Source: Chitinophaga eiseniae
Lineage (GTDB): Bacteria > Bacteroidota > Bacteroidia > Chitinophagales > Chitinophagaceae
Assembly (NCBI RefSeq): GCF_900167135.1
Contig: NZ_FUWZ01000003.1
Location: 682,001-746,000 of the forward strand
Direction: 5' to 3'
Length of the DNA: 64,000 bases
Below are positions 1 to 8,775 of this stretch, piece after piece (position 1 is the stretch's first letter; each line of letters begins with the position of its first letter). The notes beneath the pieces were generated by a model, which saw only the letters and a list, made by a program, of their open reading frames with translations, searched no databases and had not been told where the DNA came from. Position numbers and translations under genes: made by a program.

Positions 1-262
1 TGGCGTCGCGGCTCAGTACCTGTCCGGCCTCACCGCCTACCATTTTGGGATATTTTTGCAGCTGCTCATTGAGTTTGGTGTTGAGCAGCGTAGTATTAAC
101 GGCGTTCTTTTTCAGCAGGTATTCCACCGGGCTGTCGTTGTCTTCCAACAGGGCTTTTAAGATGTGCCCTGTTTCGATAGCCTGGTTTTGATGATTGAAT
201 GCCAGTTGCTGAGCTTGTTGCAGTATTTCCTGCGATTTTATAGTGAAATTATTCAGATTCAT
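1..262 (-). CDS. clpB: ClpB disaggregase, N-terminal fragment
   Basis: Only the first 87 codons lie in the window; the gene runs off the left edge. The reverse-strand reading starts MNLNNFTIKSQEIL and continues through a double Clp-N repeat pattern (IETGHILKALLED, then YLLKKNAVNTTLL). This is the substrate-binding N domain of the Hsp104/ClpB AAA+ chaperone, which works with DnaK/DnaJ to pull proteins out of aggregates in the cytoplasm. The ATPase modules are outside the window, so ClpA/ClpC cannot be strictly excluded, but the N-terminal wording is ClpB-like. The start is the ATG at 262. No heat-shock operator was recognised upstream. Confidence 0.88.
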   Translation of the reverse strand, partial: MNLNNFTIKSQEILQQAQQLAFNHQNQAIETGHILKALLEDNDSPVEYLLKKNAVNTTLLNTKLNEQLQKYPKMVGGEAGQVLSRDA

Positions 263-468
263 ATATTGCTATTTTGCTCCTTTTTTAGTGATGTACAAAC
301 GTGCTGTTGTATTAACAAAGCCTGCACCAATGTTGTTTTCCGGAAATTATGTCATATTACGTATAAATTTCCTGCATTTTTAGCAGAAGATAAAGTTATT
401 AACTGCTAAAATAGCATTAACGTCATCGAATCTACGCCGTATATTAGCGTTCTCTAATATATGAGTGA

Positions 469-2826
469 ATGAAAATGATCCGCCTCTATGCCCTGCTGCT
501 AACGGCCGTAACGGGCGCCCTGGCCACCACAGCGCAGGAACGTCTGTCCAACGACACCGTTTATATACCGGTAGGCATCCAAAGTCGCCACAGCGCCAAG
601 CTGTACGGCAATGTATACACGGCAGCCCGGTTACAGGCCGTTCTCCGGGAGAACAGGGAACGTCACCCCGGAAAAACGCTGGCTGTAGTATTGATGGAAC
701 CCGGCACCTACTACCTGGACAGCACGCTGGTCATTACCCCGGAGCTGGCTAACGGCAACGGCGCGGTCGTGATCATGCCCGCCCATCCGGGAGACGACGT
801 TACACTGAGCGGCGGCCAACCCGTTAAAGTAAAATGGCGCCGCTGGAAAAACGGCATTTATAAAGCCAAACTGGAGCTGCCTTATTCGTTTGATCAGTTA
901 TACATCAACGACCGGCAACAGGTACGCGCCCGCTATCCCAACTACGACAGCAGCGCACAGTATTACAACGGCAGCGCCGCCGACGCCATCAGCCCGGAAA
1001 GGGTAAAGACATGGAAACATCCACAAGGAGGTTATGTACATGCCCTGCACAAGGGAGAATGGGGCGGGTATCATTACCGTATCACGGGCGTTCACCCCGA
1101 CTACAGTCTGCAACTGGAAGGTGGTTACCAGAACAACCGGCAGATGGGCATGCATGCCTCCCGCCGTTTTGTGGAGAATATCTTCGAAGAGCTGGACACT
1201 GCCCGGGAATGGTATTATGATCAACCGGCAAAAACATTGTATTATAAACCCGCACCGGGCGTGCGCCTGTCCAGAGCTACCGTGGTCGTATCCCGGCTGC
1301 CGCAGGCCATTACCCTGAAAGGCAGCGCCAACAACCCTGTCCGGAATGTGACCATCGCGGGCCTGCGCCTTGCGCATACCGCTCCCACGTTTATGGATAC
1401 ACGCGAACCGCTGCTGCGCAGCGACTGGACCATCTACCGCGGCGGCGCCATTCTGCTGGACGGCACCGAACACTGTACCATCCGGGACTGTGAATTTGAC
1501 CATAACGGCGGTAACGCCGTATTTGTGAGCAACTATAACCGCCATGCTGCCATCACCGGATGCCATATCCACGACGCCGGCGGCAGCGGCATCTGTTTTG
1601 TCGGCAATCCGGACGCTGTCCGTTCCCCTTTGTTTGAATACAACGAGTCACAGCCGCTGGCAGCCATCGACACTGTACGTGGACCTAAAACCAATCATTA
1701 TCCGGATTCCTGCACCGTTTACAACAACCTGATTTATCGCATCGGTACCATTGAAAAGCAGACTGCCGGCATTCAGTTGTCCATGGCCATGAACATCAGC
1801 GTACTGCACAATACCATTTACGATGTGCCCCGCGCAGGCATCAACGTGAGTGAAGGCACTTTCGGCGGCCACGATATTGCGTATAACGACGTATTCAATA
1901 CAGTGCTGGAAACCGGCGACCACGGCGCCTTTAATTCCTGGGGACGGGACCGCTACTGGCACCCTGACCGCGGCGCTATGAATGACCTTACCGAAGCACA
2001 TCCGGAACTGATCCTGCAGGATGCCATCTATACCACACGGCTGCATCACAACCGCTTCCGCTGCGATCATGGCTGGGACATCGATCTGGACGACGGTTCC
2101 TCCAACTACTACATCTACAACAATGTGTGCCTTAACGGCGGCCTTAAACTGCGGGAAGGTTTTTACAGGACCGTAGAGAACAACGTCATCCTCAACAACT
2201 CTTTCCATCCGCATGTATGGTTTAAAAACAGCCATGACATCTTCCGGCACAATATCGTGACCGGTCCGTACAAACCCATCGGCATCCGCTACTGGGGCGA
2301 TGAACTGGATTTTAATCTGTTCCCGGATAAAGCCACCCTTCCGGCAGAAACGGACCAGCATTCCATGGCCGGTGATCCGGGATTTGTAAATCCGATAGCA
2401 GGCGACTACCGTGTAAAAGCCGGGTCTCCGGCGCTACGGATAGTCTTCAACAATTTCCCGATGGACAGCTTCGGCGTAATATCGCCCGCACTACGTTTGC
2501 TGGCGAAAAAAGCGCCGCTTCCGGTGTTACGGCAACAGCACCTGATCGGCACGTCTGAAACCACCTGGCTGGGTGCCCGCATCAAAAACATTGAAACGCT
2601 GGGAGAGCGCTCCGCGGCGGGCTTACCGGACAATAACGGCGTATACCTCGTGCGTATACCCGATAATTTCCCTTACGCGCTACAGGCTGGAGATGTCATC
2701 TTAAAAGCAGGAAATACAGTCGTGCAAAATGTGGGGGACCTTCAAAAAGCGTATAACCGTGAGGGTGACAAACCTGCAACGCTGACCATATTCCGGAATC
2801 AGCGGGAAATCATTTTGAAATTTTGA
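469..2826 (+). CDS. secreted right-handed beta-helix protein with C-terminal PDZ domain
   Basis: 785 residues. The first ~22 residues (MKMIRLYALLLTAVTGALA, then TTAQ) form a Sec signal peptide. Residues ~300-620 carry repeated NNxI/xNxI rungs and HNTIYD-like turns typical of a right-handed parallel beta-helix, as in polysaccharide lyases and related carbohydrate-active or surface proteins. The last ~75 residues (from about DNNGVYLVRI to the end, with ALQAGDVILKAGN) look like a PDZ domain. The first 100 residues contain a pectate-lyase-like GTYYLDSTLVI segment. No catalytic residues could be assigned, so the substrate is unknown. It is alone in its transcription unit and converges on proX through a shared terminator. 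It is probably periplasmic or exported. Confidence 0.72.
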   Translation: MKMIRLYALLLTAVTGALATTAQERLSNDTVYIPVGIQSRHSAKLYGNVYTAARLQAVLRENRERHPGKTLAVVLMEPGTYYLDSTLVITPELANGNGAVVIMPAHPGDDVTLSGGQPVKVKWRRWKNGIYKAKLELPYSFDQLYINDRQQVRARYPNYDSSAQYYNGSAADAISPERVKTWKHPQGGYVHALHKGEWGGYHYRITGVHPDYSLQLEGGYQNNRQMGMHASRRFVENIFEELDTAREWYYDQPAKTLYYKPAPGVRLSRATVVVSRLPQAITLKGSANNPVRNVTIAGLRLAHTAPTFMDTREPLLRSDWTIYRGGAILLDGTEHCTIRDCEFDHNGGNAVFVSNYNRHAAITGCHIHDAGGSGICFVGNPDAVRSPLFEYNESQPLAAIDTVRGPKTNHYPDSCTVYNNLIYRIGTIEKQTAGIQLSMAMNISVLHNTIYDVPRAGINVSEGTFGGHDIAYNDVFNTVLETGDHGAFNSWGRDRYWHPDRGAMNDLTEAHPELILQDAIYTTRLHHNRFRCDHGWDIDLDDGSSNYYIYNNVCLNGGLKLREGFYRTVENNVILNNSFHPHVWFKNSHDIFRHNIVTGPYKPIGIRYWGDELDFNLFPDKATLPAETDQHSMAGDPGFVNPIAGDYRVKAGSPALRIVFNNFPMDSFGVISPALRLLAKKAPLPVLRQQHLIGTSETTWLGARIKNIETLGERSAAGLPDNNGVYLVRIPDNFPYALQAGDVILKAGNTVVQNVGDLQKAYNREGDKPATLTIFRNQREIILKF

Positions 2827-2854
2827 AATTTTTTGATCCTGGGATTTCGGGAAT

Positions 2855-2905
2855 AAAAAAGCGAAGATGACAGGGATTGTTTTTCCGCTATCATCTTCGC
2901 TTTAT
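2855..2905. terminator. bidirectional intrinsic terminator
   Basis: A 10-base perfect stem, GCGAAGATGA (2861-2870) against TCATCTTCGC (2891-2900), is flanked by an A run on the left and a T-rich run on the right, so it can stop transcription from both sides. An outer arm, GGGATTT/AAATCCC, extends it. It lies between the convergent beta-helix gene and proX. Confidence 0.8.
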
Positions 2906-2950
2906 AAAATCCCGGAAATTCCTACATTCCGAAATCGAAAATCAAAAAAT

Positions 2951-3796
2951 TTACATCCATTCTTTTACCAGCGCTTCGTGTTCGCTGATCCATTGTTTTA
3001 TGGCTACTTCTTCTTTACCGTCGGCATCCGCCATGACATTCATGAGAGAGCTCAATTCTTCGCTATTAAGTTTGAATTTGCGGAAGAAGTTAACCGCCGC
3101 CGTGTCATTCACGGTGAATTCGTTGTTGGCGATCGTCATGATTTTTTCCATTTCGCCGAACACCTTTTTGGGGTCTTCCAGGAAACGGAGCTTGTAACGG
3201 GCAAACATATGATGGGGCGCCCAACCGGTCACCACCACGGGCATCTTCTCATCTATATTTTTCTTCAGTGTGGCCATCATCGCGGCTTCGGAGGAGGACT
3301 GCAATTCATAGTCCAGTCCGTATTCGCGGATGGCGTCTTCCGCTTTGGCCATGATACCGGCGCCGGCGTCGATGCCCACTACTTTACCGTCAAATGAAGT
3401 CTTGTATTTGGTAAGATCTTCGATCGTGCGGGCGTCCACGTAGTCAGGCACCACCAGGCCTATCCGGGCGCTGTCGAAGTTGGTATTAAGCATAGTGACT
3501 TTATCGCCGAAAGTCTCCATATAGGTTTTATGGGTAACGGGCATCCAGGTGTCCATGAACACGTCGGCATCGCCGCCGGCTACGGCCGCGAAGATGGGCG
3601 CCACGTCTGCATTTTTAAGCGTTACAGTGTAACCTTTTTGTTCCAGAAGCACTTTGGCCAGGTTGGTCATGGCTACGCCTTCCGCCCAGTTGACATATCC
3701 GATGGTAATTTTCTTACCGCTTTTTTTATCGCCCTGCTGACAGGCAGCGAAGGTCAGTGTTACCGCCGCCAGGGCGAGGAGGAAAATCTTTTTCAT
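2951..3796 (-). CDS. proX: glycine betaine/proline-type ABC transporter substrate-binding lipoprotein
   Basis: 281 residues. The leader MKKIFLLALAAVTLTFAAC has a lipobox with the lipidated Cys at 19, so the protein is membrane-anchored in the periplasm. Family OpuAC/ProX: three tryptophans sit in the usual places for a betaine-binding aromatic cage (W37 in GYVNWAEG, W84 in MDTWMP, W192 in VTGWAP). It captures quaternary ammonium compounds such as glycine betaine, choline or proline betaine and hands them to the permease. It is the last gene of a four-gene leftward operon, 8 bases after proW. The exact ligand cannot be read from sequence. Confidence 0.9.
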   Translation of the reverse strand: MKKIFLLALAAVTLTFAACQQGDKKSGKKITIGYVNWAEGVAMTNLAKVLLEQKGYTVTLKNADVAPIFAAVAGGDADVFMDTWMPVTHKTYMETFGDKVTMLNTNFDSARIGLVVPDYVDARTIEDLTKYKTSFDGKVVGIDAGAGIMAKAEDAIREYGLDYELQSSSEAAMMATLKKNIDEKMPVVVTGWAPHHMFARYKLRFLEDPKKVFGEMEKIMTIANNEFTVNDTAAVNFFRKFKLNSEELSSLMNVMADADGKEEVAIKQWISEHEALVKEWM

Positions 3797-3804
3797 ACGT
3801 ATGT

Positions 3805-4638
3805 TTATTTAGCGTTTTTCTTTTGTTTCTTTTTACCGAATGACTGTGTAATACGGTCCAGGATAATGGCCAGTATCACCACGGCGATACCGCCTTCAAA
3901 ACCCAGTCCTATCTTGAGCTGGGTGATCCCTTTCAGAACGATTTCCCCGAGGCCGCCGGCGGCAATCATGGCAGATACCACCACCATAGACAGTGACATC
4001 ATGATGGTCTGGTTAACGCCTGCCAGGATGGTAGGCAGCGCCAGTGGCAATTCCACTTTAAAGAGCAGCTGCCGGGGCGTGGCGCCAAACGAGCGGGTAG
4101 CTTCCACAATGTCTTCCGGCACCTGGCTGATACCCAGGGTGGTCAGTCTCACAGCAGGTGGCATTGCAAAGATAATGGTCGCGAACACACCCGGCACTTT
4201 CCCCAGTCCGAAGAAGAGAACGGCGGGAATGAGGTATACGAAAGCTGGCATGGTTTGCATGAAGTCCAGCAGCGGGCGCATAATGCTTCCGGCGGTTTTG
4301 TTTCTTGCCGCCCATATACCCAGCGGGATACCCATGATCAGGGCTATAAAGGCAGACACCAGTATCAGGGAGAGCGTTTCCATGGTAGGCGCCCAGTAGC
4401 CCATCATATAGATAAGGGTCAGGCCCAGCGCGGTCACCACTCCTATGCCCCATCCGGCCCTTCTCCAGGCAAGAATGGCCAGCAGTGCGATCACCACGTA
4501 GAACGGCAGGAAGGTGAACAACCCCAGCACTCCGTCTACCATGGTTTCCACACCAGCTTTCACCATCTTAAAGAAGGGGCTGAAATTGTGCGTGAGCCAA
4601 TTGATAAATTGTTCTATATATTTTCCGATTTTAATCAT
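3805..4638 (-). CDS. proW: betaine-type ABC transporter permease
   Basis: 277 residues with about six membrane spans. The BPD_transp_1 EAA loop is clear (VEATRSFGATPRQLLFKVEL), followed by LPLALPTILAGVNQ, which is where the ATPase docks. It resembles ProW/OpuAB and forms the inner-membrane channel for osmoprotectant uptake. It lies 11 bases after proV and 8 before proX. The length matches the OpuAB type rather than the longer enterobacterial ProW. Confidence 0.9.
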   Translation of the reverse strand: MIKIGKYIEQFINWLTHNFSPFFKMVKAGVETMVDGVLGLFTFLPFYVVIALLAILAWRRAGWGIGVVTALGLTLIYMMGYWAPTMETLSLILVSAFIALIMGIPLGIWAARNKTAGSIMRPLLDFMQTMPAFVYLIPAVLFFGLGKVPGVFATIIFAMPPAVRLTTLGISQVPEDIVEATRSFGATPRQLLFKVELPLALPTILAGVNQTIMMSLSMVVVSAMIAAGGLGEIVLKGITQLKIGLGFEGGIAVVILAIILDRITQSFGKKKQKKNAK

Positions 4639-4649
4639 ACAAAATTCGT

Positions 4650-5855
4650 TTATGCTTGCGGGGTAGCCTGGCTACCCGTGGTTTCAATAATCAGGGAGGT
4701 TTGGGATATCAGTCCCAGCAGCTTGTTATTGGCGGGGTTCACCACGGCTACCGGTTTATCTGTTTCTGCGATAAAAGGCAGCATCTGTTCCACGGTGGTA
4801 TCCGGGTGTGCCACCGGTACATCACGGTGGATGACTGCTTCAATTGTTTTATCACCGCGTTGTTTTACTTCCAGTACTTCGTGGAGATATACGAAGCCGA
4901 GGAAGTGTTTATCTACTGTCACCGCGGGCAGTATTTTAAGGCCGGTGGCTCTCATTTTACGCAGACTGCCTTCCGGTCCGTCTTTGCGGAATACCGCCAT
5001 GGTAGGTTTTGTATCCATCAGGGAAGAGGCGGTGATGATTGCTTTGCGGTCTACTTTTTCCACGAAGGAACTTACGTATTCGTTAGCGGGCGAGGTAAGA
5101 ATTTCTTCCGGGGTACCGATTTGGATGACCTCTCCGTCTTTCATGATGGCGATACGGTCGCCCAGTCGGATGGCTTCATCAAGGTCATGGGTAATAAAAA
5201 CAATGGTCTTATGCATTTTTTCCTGGAGGTCCAGCAGTTCATCCTGCATCTGTGTGCGGATCAGCGGATCGAGCGCAGAGAAGGCCTCGTCCATCAGCAG
5301 CACTTCCGGTTCGTTGGCCAGTGCGCGGGCCAGGCCCACACGTTGCTGCATACCGCCCGACAGTTCTGCCGGCAGCATATTTTCATATCCTTTGAGGCCT
5401 ACCAGTTCGATCACGTTACGAGCTTTCTCCAGTCGTTCTGTTGCCGGCATGCCTTGCAGTTCGAGGCCGAACGCCACATTCTCCAATACGGATCGGTGCG
5501 GCAGGAGTCCGAACTTCTGGAACACCATGGCTATTTCCTTGCGGCGCACCTTTTGCAGGTCGGCGTCCGGGAGAGCTGTGATATCCACGTTATTGAGCAG
5601 CACCTTACCGGCACTCGGTTCAATGAGGCGGTTGAGGCAACGGAGCAGACTGGATTTACCGCTGCCGGAGAGTCCCATGATGACGAAAAATTCTCCCTTC
5701 TCGATGTCGAAGGAAGCGTTTTTCACTCCCACCGTCGCGCCGGTGCGTTCCAGAATTTCCGCTTTTGACTTGCCCTGTTGGAGCATCTGCAGCGCCTCTT
5801 GTTGTTCGCGGCCGAAGATCAGCGTAAGGTTATCTATTTTAAGTTTAGGCATCAT
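4650..5855 (-). CDS. proV: betaine-type ABC transporter ATP-binding protein with CBS domains
   Basis: 401 residues. Walker A is GLSGSGKSS (61-69), the ABC signature LSGGMQQR begins at 165, and Walker B VLLMDE is at 185-190. The C-terminal ~120 residues form a CBS pair (around LKILPAVTVDKHFLGF and VAHPDTTVEQML). In OpuA-type transporters this module senses ionic strength or cyclic dinucleotides, so activity is probably osmotically gated. It energises ProW. Two in-frame ATGs sit at 5855 and 5852; the first is used. Confidence 0.93.
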   Translation of the reverse strand: MMPKLKIDNLTLIFGREQQEALQMLQQGKSKAEILERTGATVGVKNASFDIEKGEFFVIMGLSGSGKSSLLRCLNRLIEPSAGKVLLNNVDITALPDADLQKVRRKEIAMVFQKFGLLPHRSVLENVAFGLELQGMPATERLEKARNVIELVGLKGYENMLPAELSGGMQQRVGLARALANEPEVLLMDEAFSALDPLIRTQMQDELLDLQEKMHKTIVFITHDLDEAIRLGDRIAIMKDGEVIQIGTPEEILTSPANEYVSSFVEKVDRKAIITASSLMDTKPTMAVFRKDGPEGSLRKMRATGLKILPAVTVDKHFLGFVYLHEVLEVKQRGDKTIEAVIHRDVPVAHPDTTVEQMLPFIAETDKPVAVVNPANNKLLGLISQTSLIIETTGSQATPQA

Positions 5856-5869
5856 CGTGATTTTAACGT

Positions 5870-7024
5870 TTAGAAATAGTACCCGATGTTCAGATTCAGG
5901 CGGCTGTACCAGCGGGCATCGGGTGTACCTGTTGCCAGCGCTTCATCCCATACAGGCCCCAGCCAGGGGTGGTTTTTACCGGCCGCCCAGTCGATATAGG
6001 TAAAGATGTGGCCTGCGGTGATCATACATCCCAGTACATTCATCTGGGAGTTGTGAGCGCCTTTAACCTGTTTCTGCATATAGGAGTAGTCGTTATAAAA
6101 CGTCAGTGCGCTGATGGGGCCCCAGTGCACGGGCTGTGTATATGACAATGAGGCCGTGTGCAGGAAAGCTTCCGATGCCACCTGGTAAGACGCGCCATAG
6201 GCGGCCATATCCACATATCCTGCCAGCTGTGCGGAGTCCGCAGCATTGTAGCGGTAGTACATGGACTGCAGCTTGAGGTTCCAGCGGTCTTTGTTGAGAT
6301 TACTGTGTACCGCCGCTGCCCAGTGGCTCCCCATATTGCCAGAGGGGATGTTGTACAATCCGCCCAGCATAACGGAGGCGCCTATACTATTATTCCCGTT
6401 CAGGAAATATTCCGCACGGGCGTTTCCCTGGTTTACTTCTTTGTTGCGCCCTGCCACGTCGTAAGAGTAGCGACCGGGATCGATAGCCGATTTATCGCCA
6501 AAATTTAGTTCCTCCGCATTTTTAAAGAACGCCAGCTGGTAAAGCCAGCGGTTGGAGCGGCGTTGGAACTTGATACCCATATCGTAATCATCTTCCTTGC
6601 CCACATAATAAGGCAGGTTAAAAAACCAGCTGTGGGAGTTGTAGGTCACATTGCCGAAGGGCACCTGTGTGAGGCCTATGTCGATATGCGTACTATCGTT
6701 GAAGTTGTACCGCACATATCCTTCTTTGAGGAAACCACCGCCAAAATCTTTCGAGTAGAAGCGGTATTCCGCGTGGAGAGATAATTTTTTCCACGAGGCG
6801 TCCGCATTTACGCGGAACATATCGAAGCCGAAGTCACCCCCTCTTTTCATCTGTTCCTTTTTCCACGAGGAGAGGTTGTAGTTGAAGCGCAGTGCGCCGC
6901 CGATGTGAAAGGTGGGTTTGTCCGTTTTTCTGGTGTCCGTACTATCCTGTGCAACAATGACCAAACTAGGCAAGAGAAGCAATAAGCATAGCAACAACCA
7001 ATGCAATGATTTAATCATAGTCAT
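5870..7024 (-). CDS. outer-membrane porin-like barrel, first gene of the betaine operon
   Basis: 384 residues with a long signal peptide (MTMIKSLHWLLL through VIVAQ) and alternating aromatic/polar strands ending in NLNIGYYF. A terminal aromatic residue is typical of outer-membrane barrels. The sequence resembles phosphate-selective porin O/P-like barrels, but the substrate is not determined. It starts the operon and ends 14 bases before proV, so it is co-transcribed with the ABC transporter. I infer it lets the same solutes cross the outer membrane. A good promoter lies about 215 bases upstream. Confidence 0.75.
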   Translation of the reverse strand: MTMIKSLHWLLLCLLLLLPSLVIVAQDSTDTRKTDKPTFHIGGALRFNYNLSSWKKEQMKRGGDFGFDMFRVNADASWKKLSLHAEYRFYSKDFGGGFLKEGYVRYNFNDSTHIDIGLTQVPFGNVTYNSHSWFFNLPYYVGKEDDYDMGIKFQRRSNRWLYQLAFFKNAEELNFGDKSAIDPGRYSYDVAGRNKEVNQGNARAEYFLNGNNSIGASVMLGGLYNIPSGNMGSHWAAAVHSNLNKDRWNLKLQSMYYRYNAADSAQLAGYVDMAAYGASYQVASEAFLHTASLSYTQPVHWGPISALTFYNDYSYMQKQVKGAHNSQMNVLGCMITAGHIFTYIDWAAGKNHPWLGPVWDEALATGTPDARWYSRLNLNIGYYF

Positions 7025-7235
7025 TAATTATTTAATATGTTTAAGCTGATCCATTCCCGGGCGACATAGGGGACCTATGAGCATGCCACTGTACTATTGA
7101 CAGCGAGCGTAAAAGGAAAACCGGGCGCGAAATGGCCCGACAAATGATCAAATTTCCGATAAATATTGACTGTTATAGCGTAATGCGTTGTGCTCGGAAG
7201 GCACTTTAAACAGTCGGATTTTGCGTTAAGCTTTG

Positions 7236-7266
7236 CAAAAATACGAAAAAAAGGCTCAGTTGCCAA
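7236..7266 (-). promoter_or_regulatory. Bacteroidota-type promoter for the porin-proVWX operon
   Basis: On the minus strand, TTG (7264-7266) is followed after exactly 20 bases by TATTTTTG (7236-7243), matching the Bacteroidota -33/-7 pattern. The expected transcript start near 7229 gives a leader of about 200 bases before the porin ATG, unusually long and a possible site of control. Confidence 0.6.
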
Positions 7267-7371
7267 GCATTTTTTGAAAAACATCAAACAACCCGGCAGC
7301 GGAGATTGTTATAAGAGCGGTTGAATTCCAATCTGTTCCTGCAAATTTCTTCATCATTAAACCCTACAATT

Positions 7372-8649
7372 ATGTCATTTGACTTACTTGAAAGTGCAAA
7401 AAGTATTTTTAACAGTAATGTCGTTGGTCAGGCTTCCTCACAACTGGGAGAGAGCGAAGGCGGCATACAAAAAGCATTAAGTGGGATAATACCGGTCGTA
7501 TTAACGGGACTGTTAAACAAAGCCGGTTCTGGTGGAGATGCCGGTGGTTTACTGAATATGATCAAAGGGGTAGCCGGCGACGCCAACCCGTCTGCCGTGG
7601 CGGGCGCCCTGCAAAGTGGTGGTGGCGGCCTGCTGGCCAAAGGTGGCGATCTGCTGCGCAGTCTCTTTGGCGACAAAATCAGTTCCATTACCGGCATGTT
7701 ATCTTCTTTTGCGGGCATTAAGGAATCATCTGCCAACACCTTGCTGCAAACGGCCACTCCTGCTACTTTGGGCGTAGCAGGGCAGTATGCGGCACAAAAC
7801 AACCTTACCCCCAATTCCTTCCTCTCCTTCCTGAACACACAGAAAGACAGCATATTAAATGCCGTGCCGGGCGGCCTCAATCTTGCCGGCGTCCTCGGTC
7901 TGTCCAGCCTGGGCGATCTTGGTAAAAAATTGGGCGGCATCGCCGCGGGTATTGGCGGAGCAGGTATCGGTGCTGCCAACGCTGCCGTTAATACTGTTAA
8001 ACAAAGCAGTGGCAGCCGCTGGATATGGTCACTGCTTCTGTTGCTGGTCGCCATTATACTGTTATGGTACCTGATGCGGGGATGTGGCGGCAAGAACCCG
8101 GAAGGCACCATTGTCACCGATAGTATCACCACCAGTCAACTTGCTGATTCTGCGGCGACACATGTCAACGAAGTGGAACCCGCCCGCGAAAGCATCCAGG
8201 TCACTCTGCCCGACGGCACCGTATTGCAGGCTTACAAAGGTGGCATCGAAGACCAGCTGGTGACTTTCCTTAAAGATGACACCCGGCCCGCCGGCAAGGA
8301 CGTGTGGTTTGACTTTGACAACCTCAATTTCAAAACCGGCAGCTCCGTGATCACCGAGGAAAGTATGACACAAGTGAAGAACATCGCTGCCATCCTCAAA
8401 GCGTTCCCCAAATCCAAAATTAAAATTGGTGGTTATACCGACCGCACCGGCGACAGTACACAAAACCTGAAACTGTCACAGGAACGTGCTACCGCCGTGG
8501 AAAACGCGCTTAAAAACGAAAAGGCCGATATGAAACAACTGCTCGGCGCGGAAGGTTATGGCTCACAGTTTGCCAAAGCTGCCGCCACCGCACCTGACGA
8601 AGAAAGGAAAAAAGACAGGCATATCTCCGTGAGCGTCCGGGACAAATGA
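7372..8649 (+). CDS. DUF937-OmpA inner-membrane protein
   Basis: 425 residues from the ATG of MSFDLLESAK; an upstream in-frame TTG would add 17 residues with no signal peptide. Residues 1-205 are a Gly/Ala-rich DUF937-like region (IQKALSGIIPVVLTGLLNK). One membrane span sits at ~217-235 (WIWSLLLLLVAIILLWYLM). The C-terminal ~115 residues are an OmpA peptidoglycan-binding domain (IKIGGYTDRTGD, NLKLSQERA). There is no signal peptide, so the DUF937 part should be cytoplasmic and the OmpA part periplasmic, linking inner membrane to cell wall. It is a single-gene unit ending at a strong terminator. Confidence 0.82.
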   Translation: MSFDLLESAKSIFNSNVVGQASSQLGESEGGIQKALSGIIPVVLTGLLNKAGSGGDAGGLLNMIKGVAGDANPSAVAGALQSGGGGLLAKGGDLLRSLFGDKISSITGMLSSFAGIKESSANTLLQTATPATLGVAGQYAAQNNLTPNSFLSFLNTQKDSILNAVPGGLNLAGVLGLSSLGDLGKKLGGIAAGIGGAGIGAANAAVNTVKQSSGSRWIWSLLLLLVAIILLWYLMRGCGGKNPEGTIVTDSITTSQLADSAATHVNEVEPARESIQVTLPDGTVLQAYKGGIEDQLVTFLKDDTRPAGKDVWFDFDNLNFKTGSSVITEESMTQVKNIAAILKAFPKSKIKIGGYTDRTGDSTQNLKLSQERATAVENALKNEKADMKQLLGAEGYGSQFAKAAATAPDEERKKDRHISVSVRDK

Positions 8650-8701
8650 TTTCCATGATGACTGCTGATTCGCCTGATGCACGAAGATCAGCGCGAAGGT
8701 T

Positions 8702-8750
8702 ATACAACAAAAAGCGTCTGACAATGATTGTCAGACGCTTTTTGTTGTAT
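8702..8750. terminator. perfect 24-base inverted-repeat terminator
   Basis: Two 24-base arms (8702-8725 and 8727-8750) are perfect complements around a single central base. The arms contain AACAAAAAGCGTCTGACAAT and its complement, so each strand has an A run before and a T run after the GC-rich core. It serves the convergent OmpA-like and DUF3857 genes. Confidence 0.85.
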
Positions 8751-8775
8751 GCGTGTTTTGTAAATTCCTTTTGAT

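Noticed and set aside
4255-6003. A 582-codon open frame on the plus strand opposite the betaine transporter genes
   Set aside because: It is antisense to proW and proV, whose motifs are intact; Ser/Arg-rich wording is typical of an antisense frame in GC-rich coding DNA.
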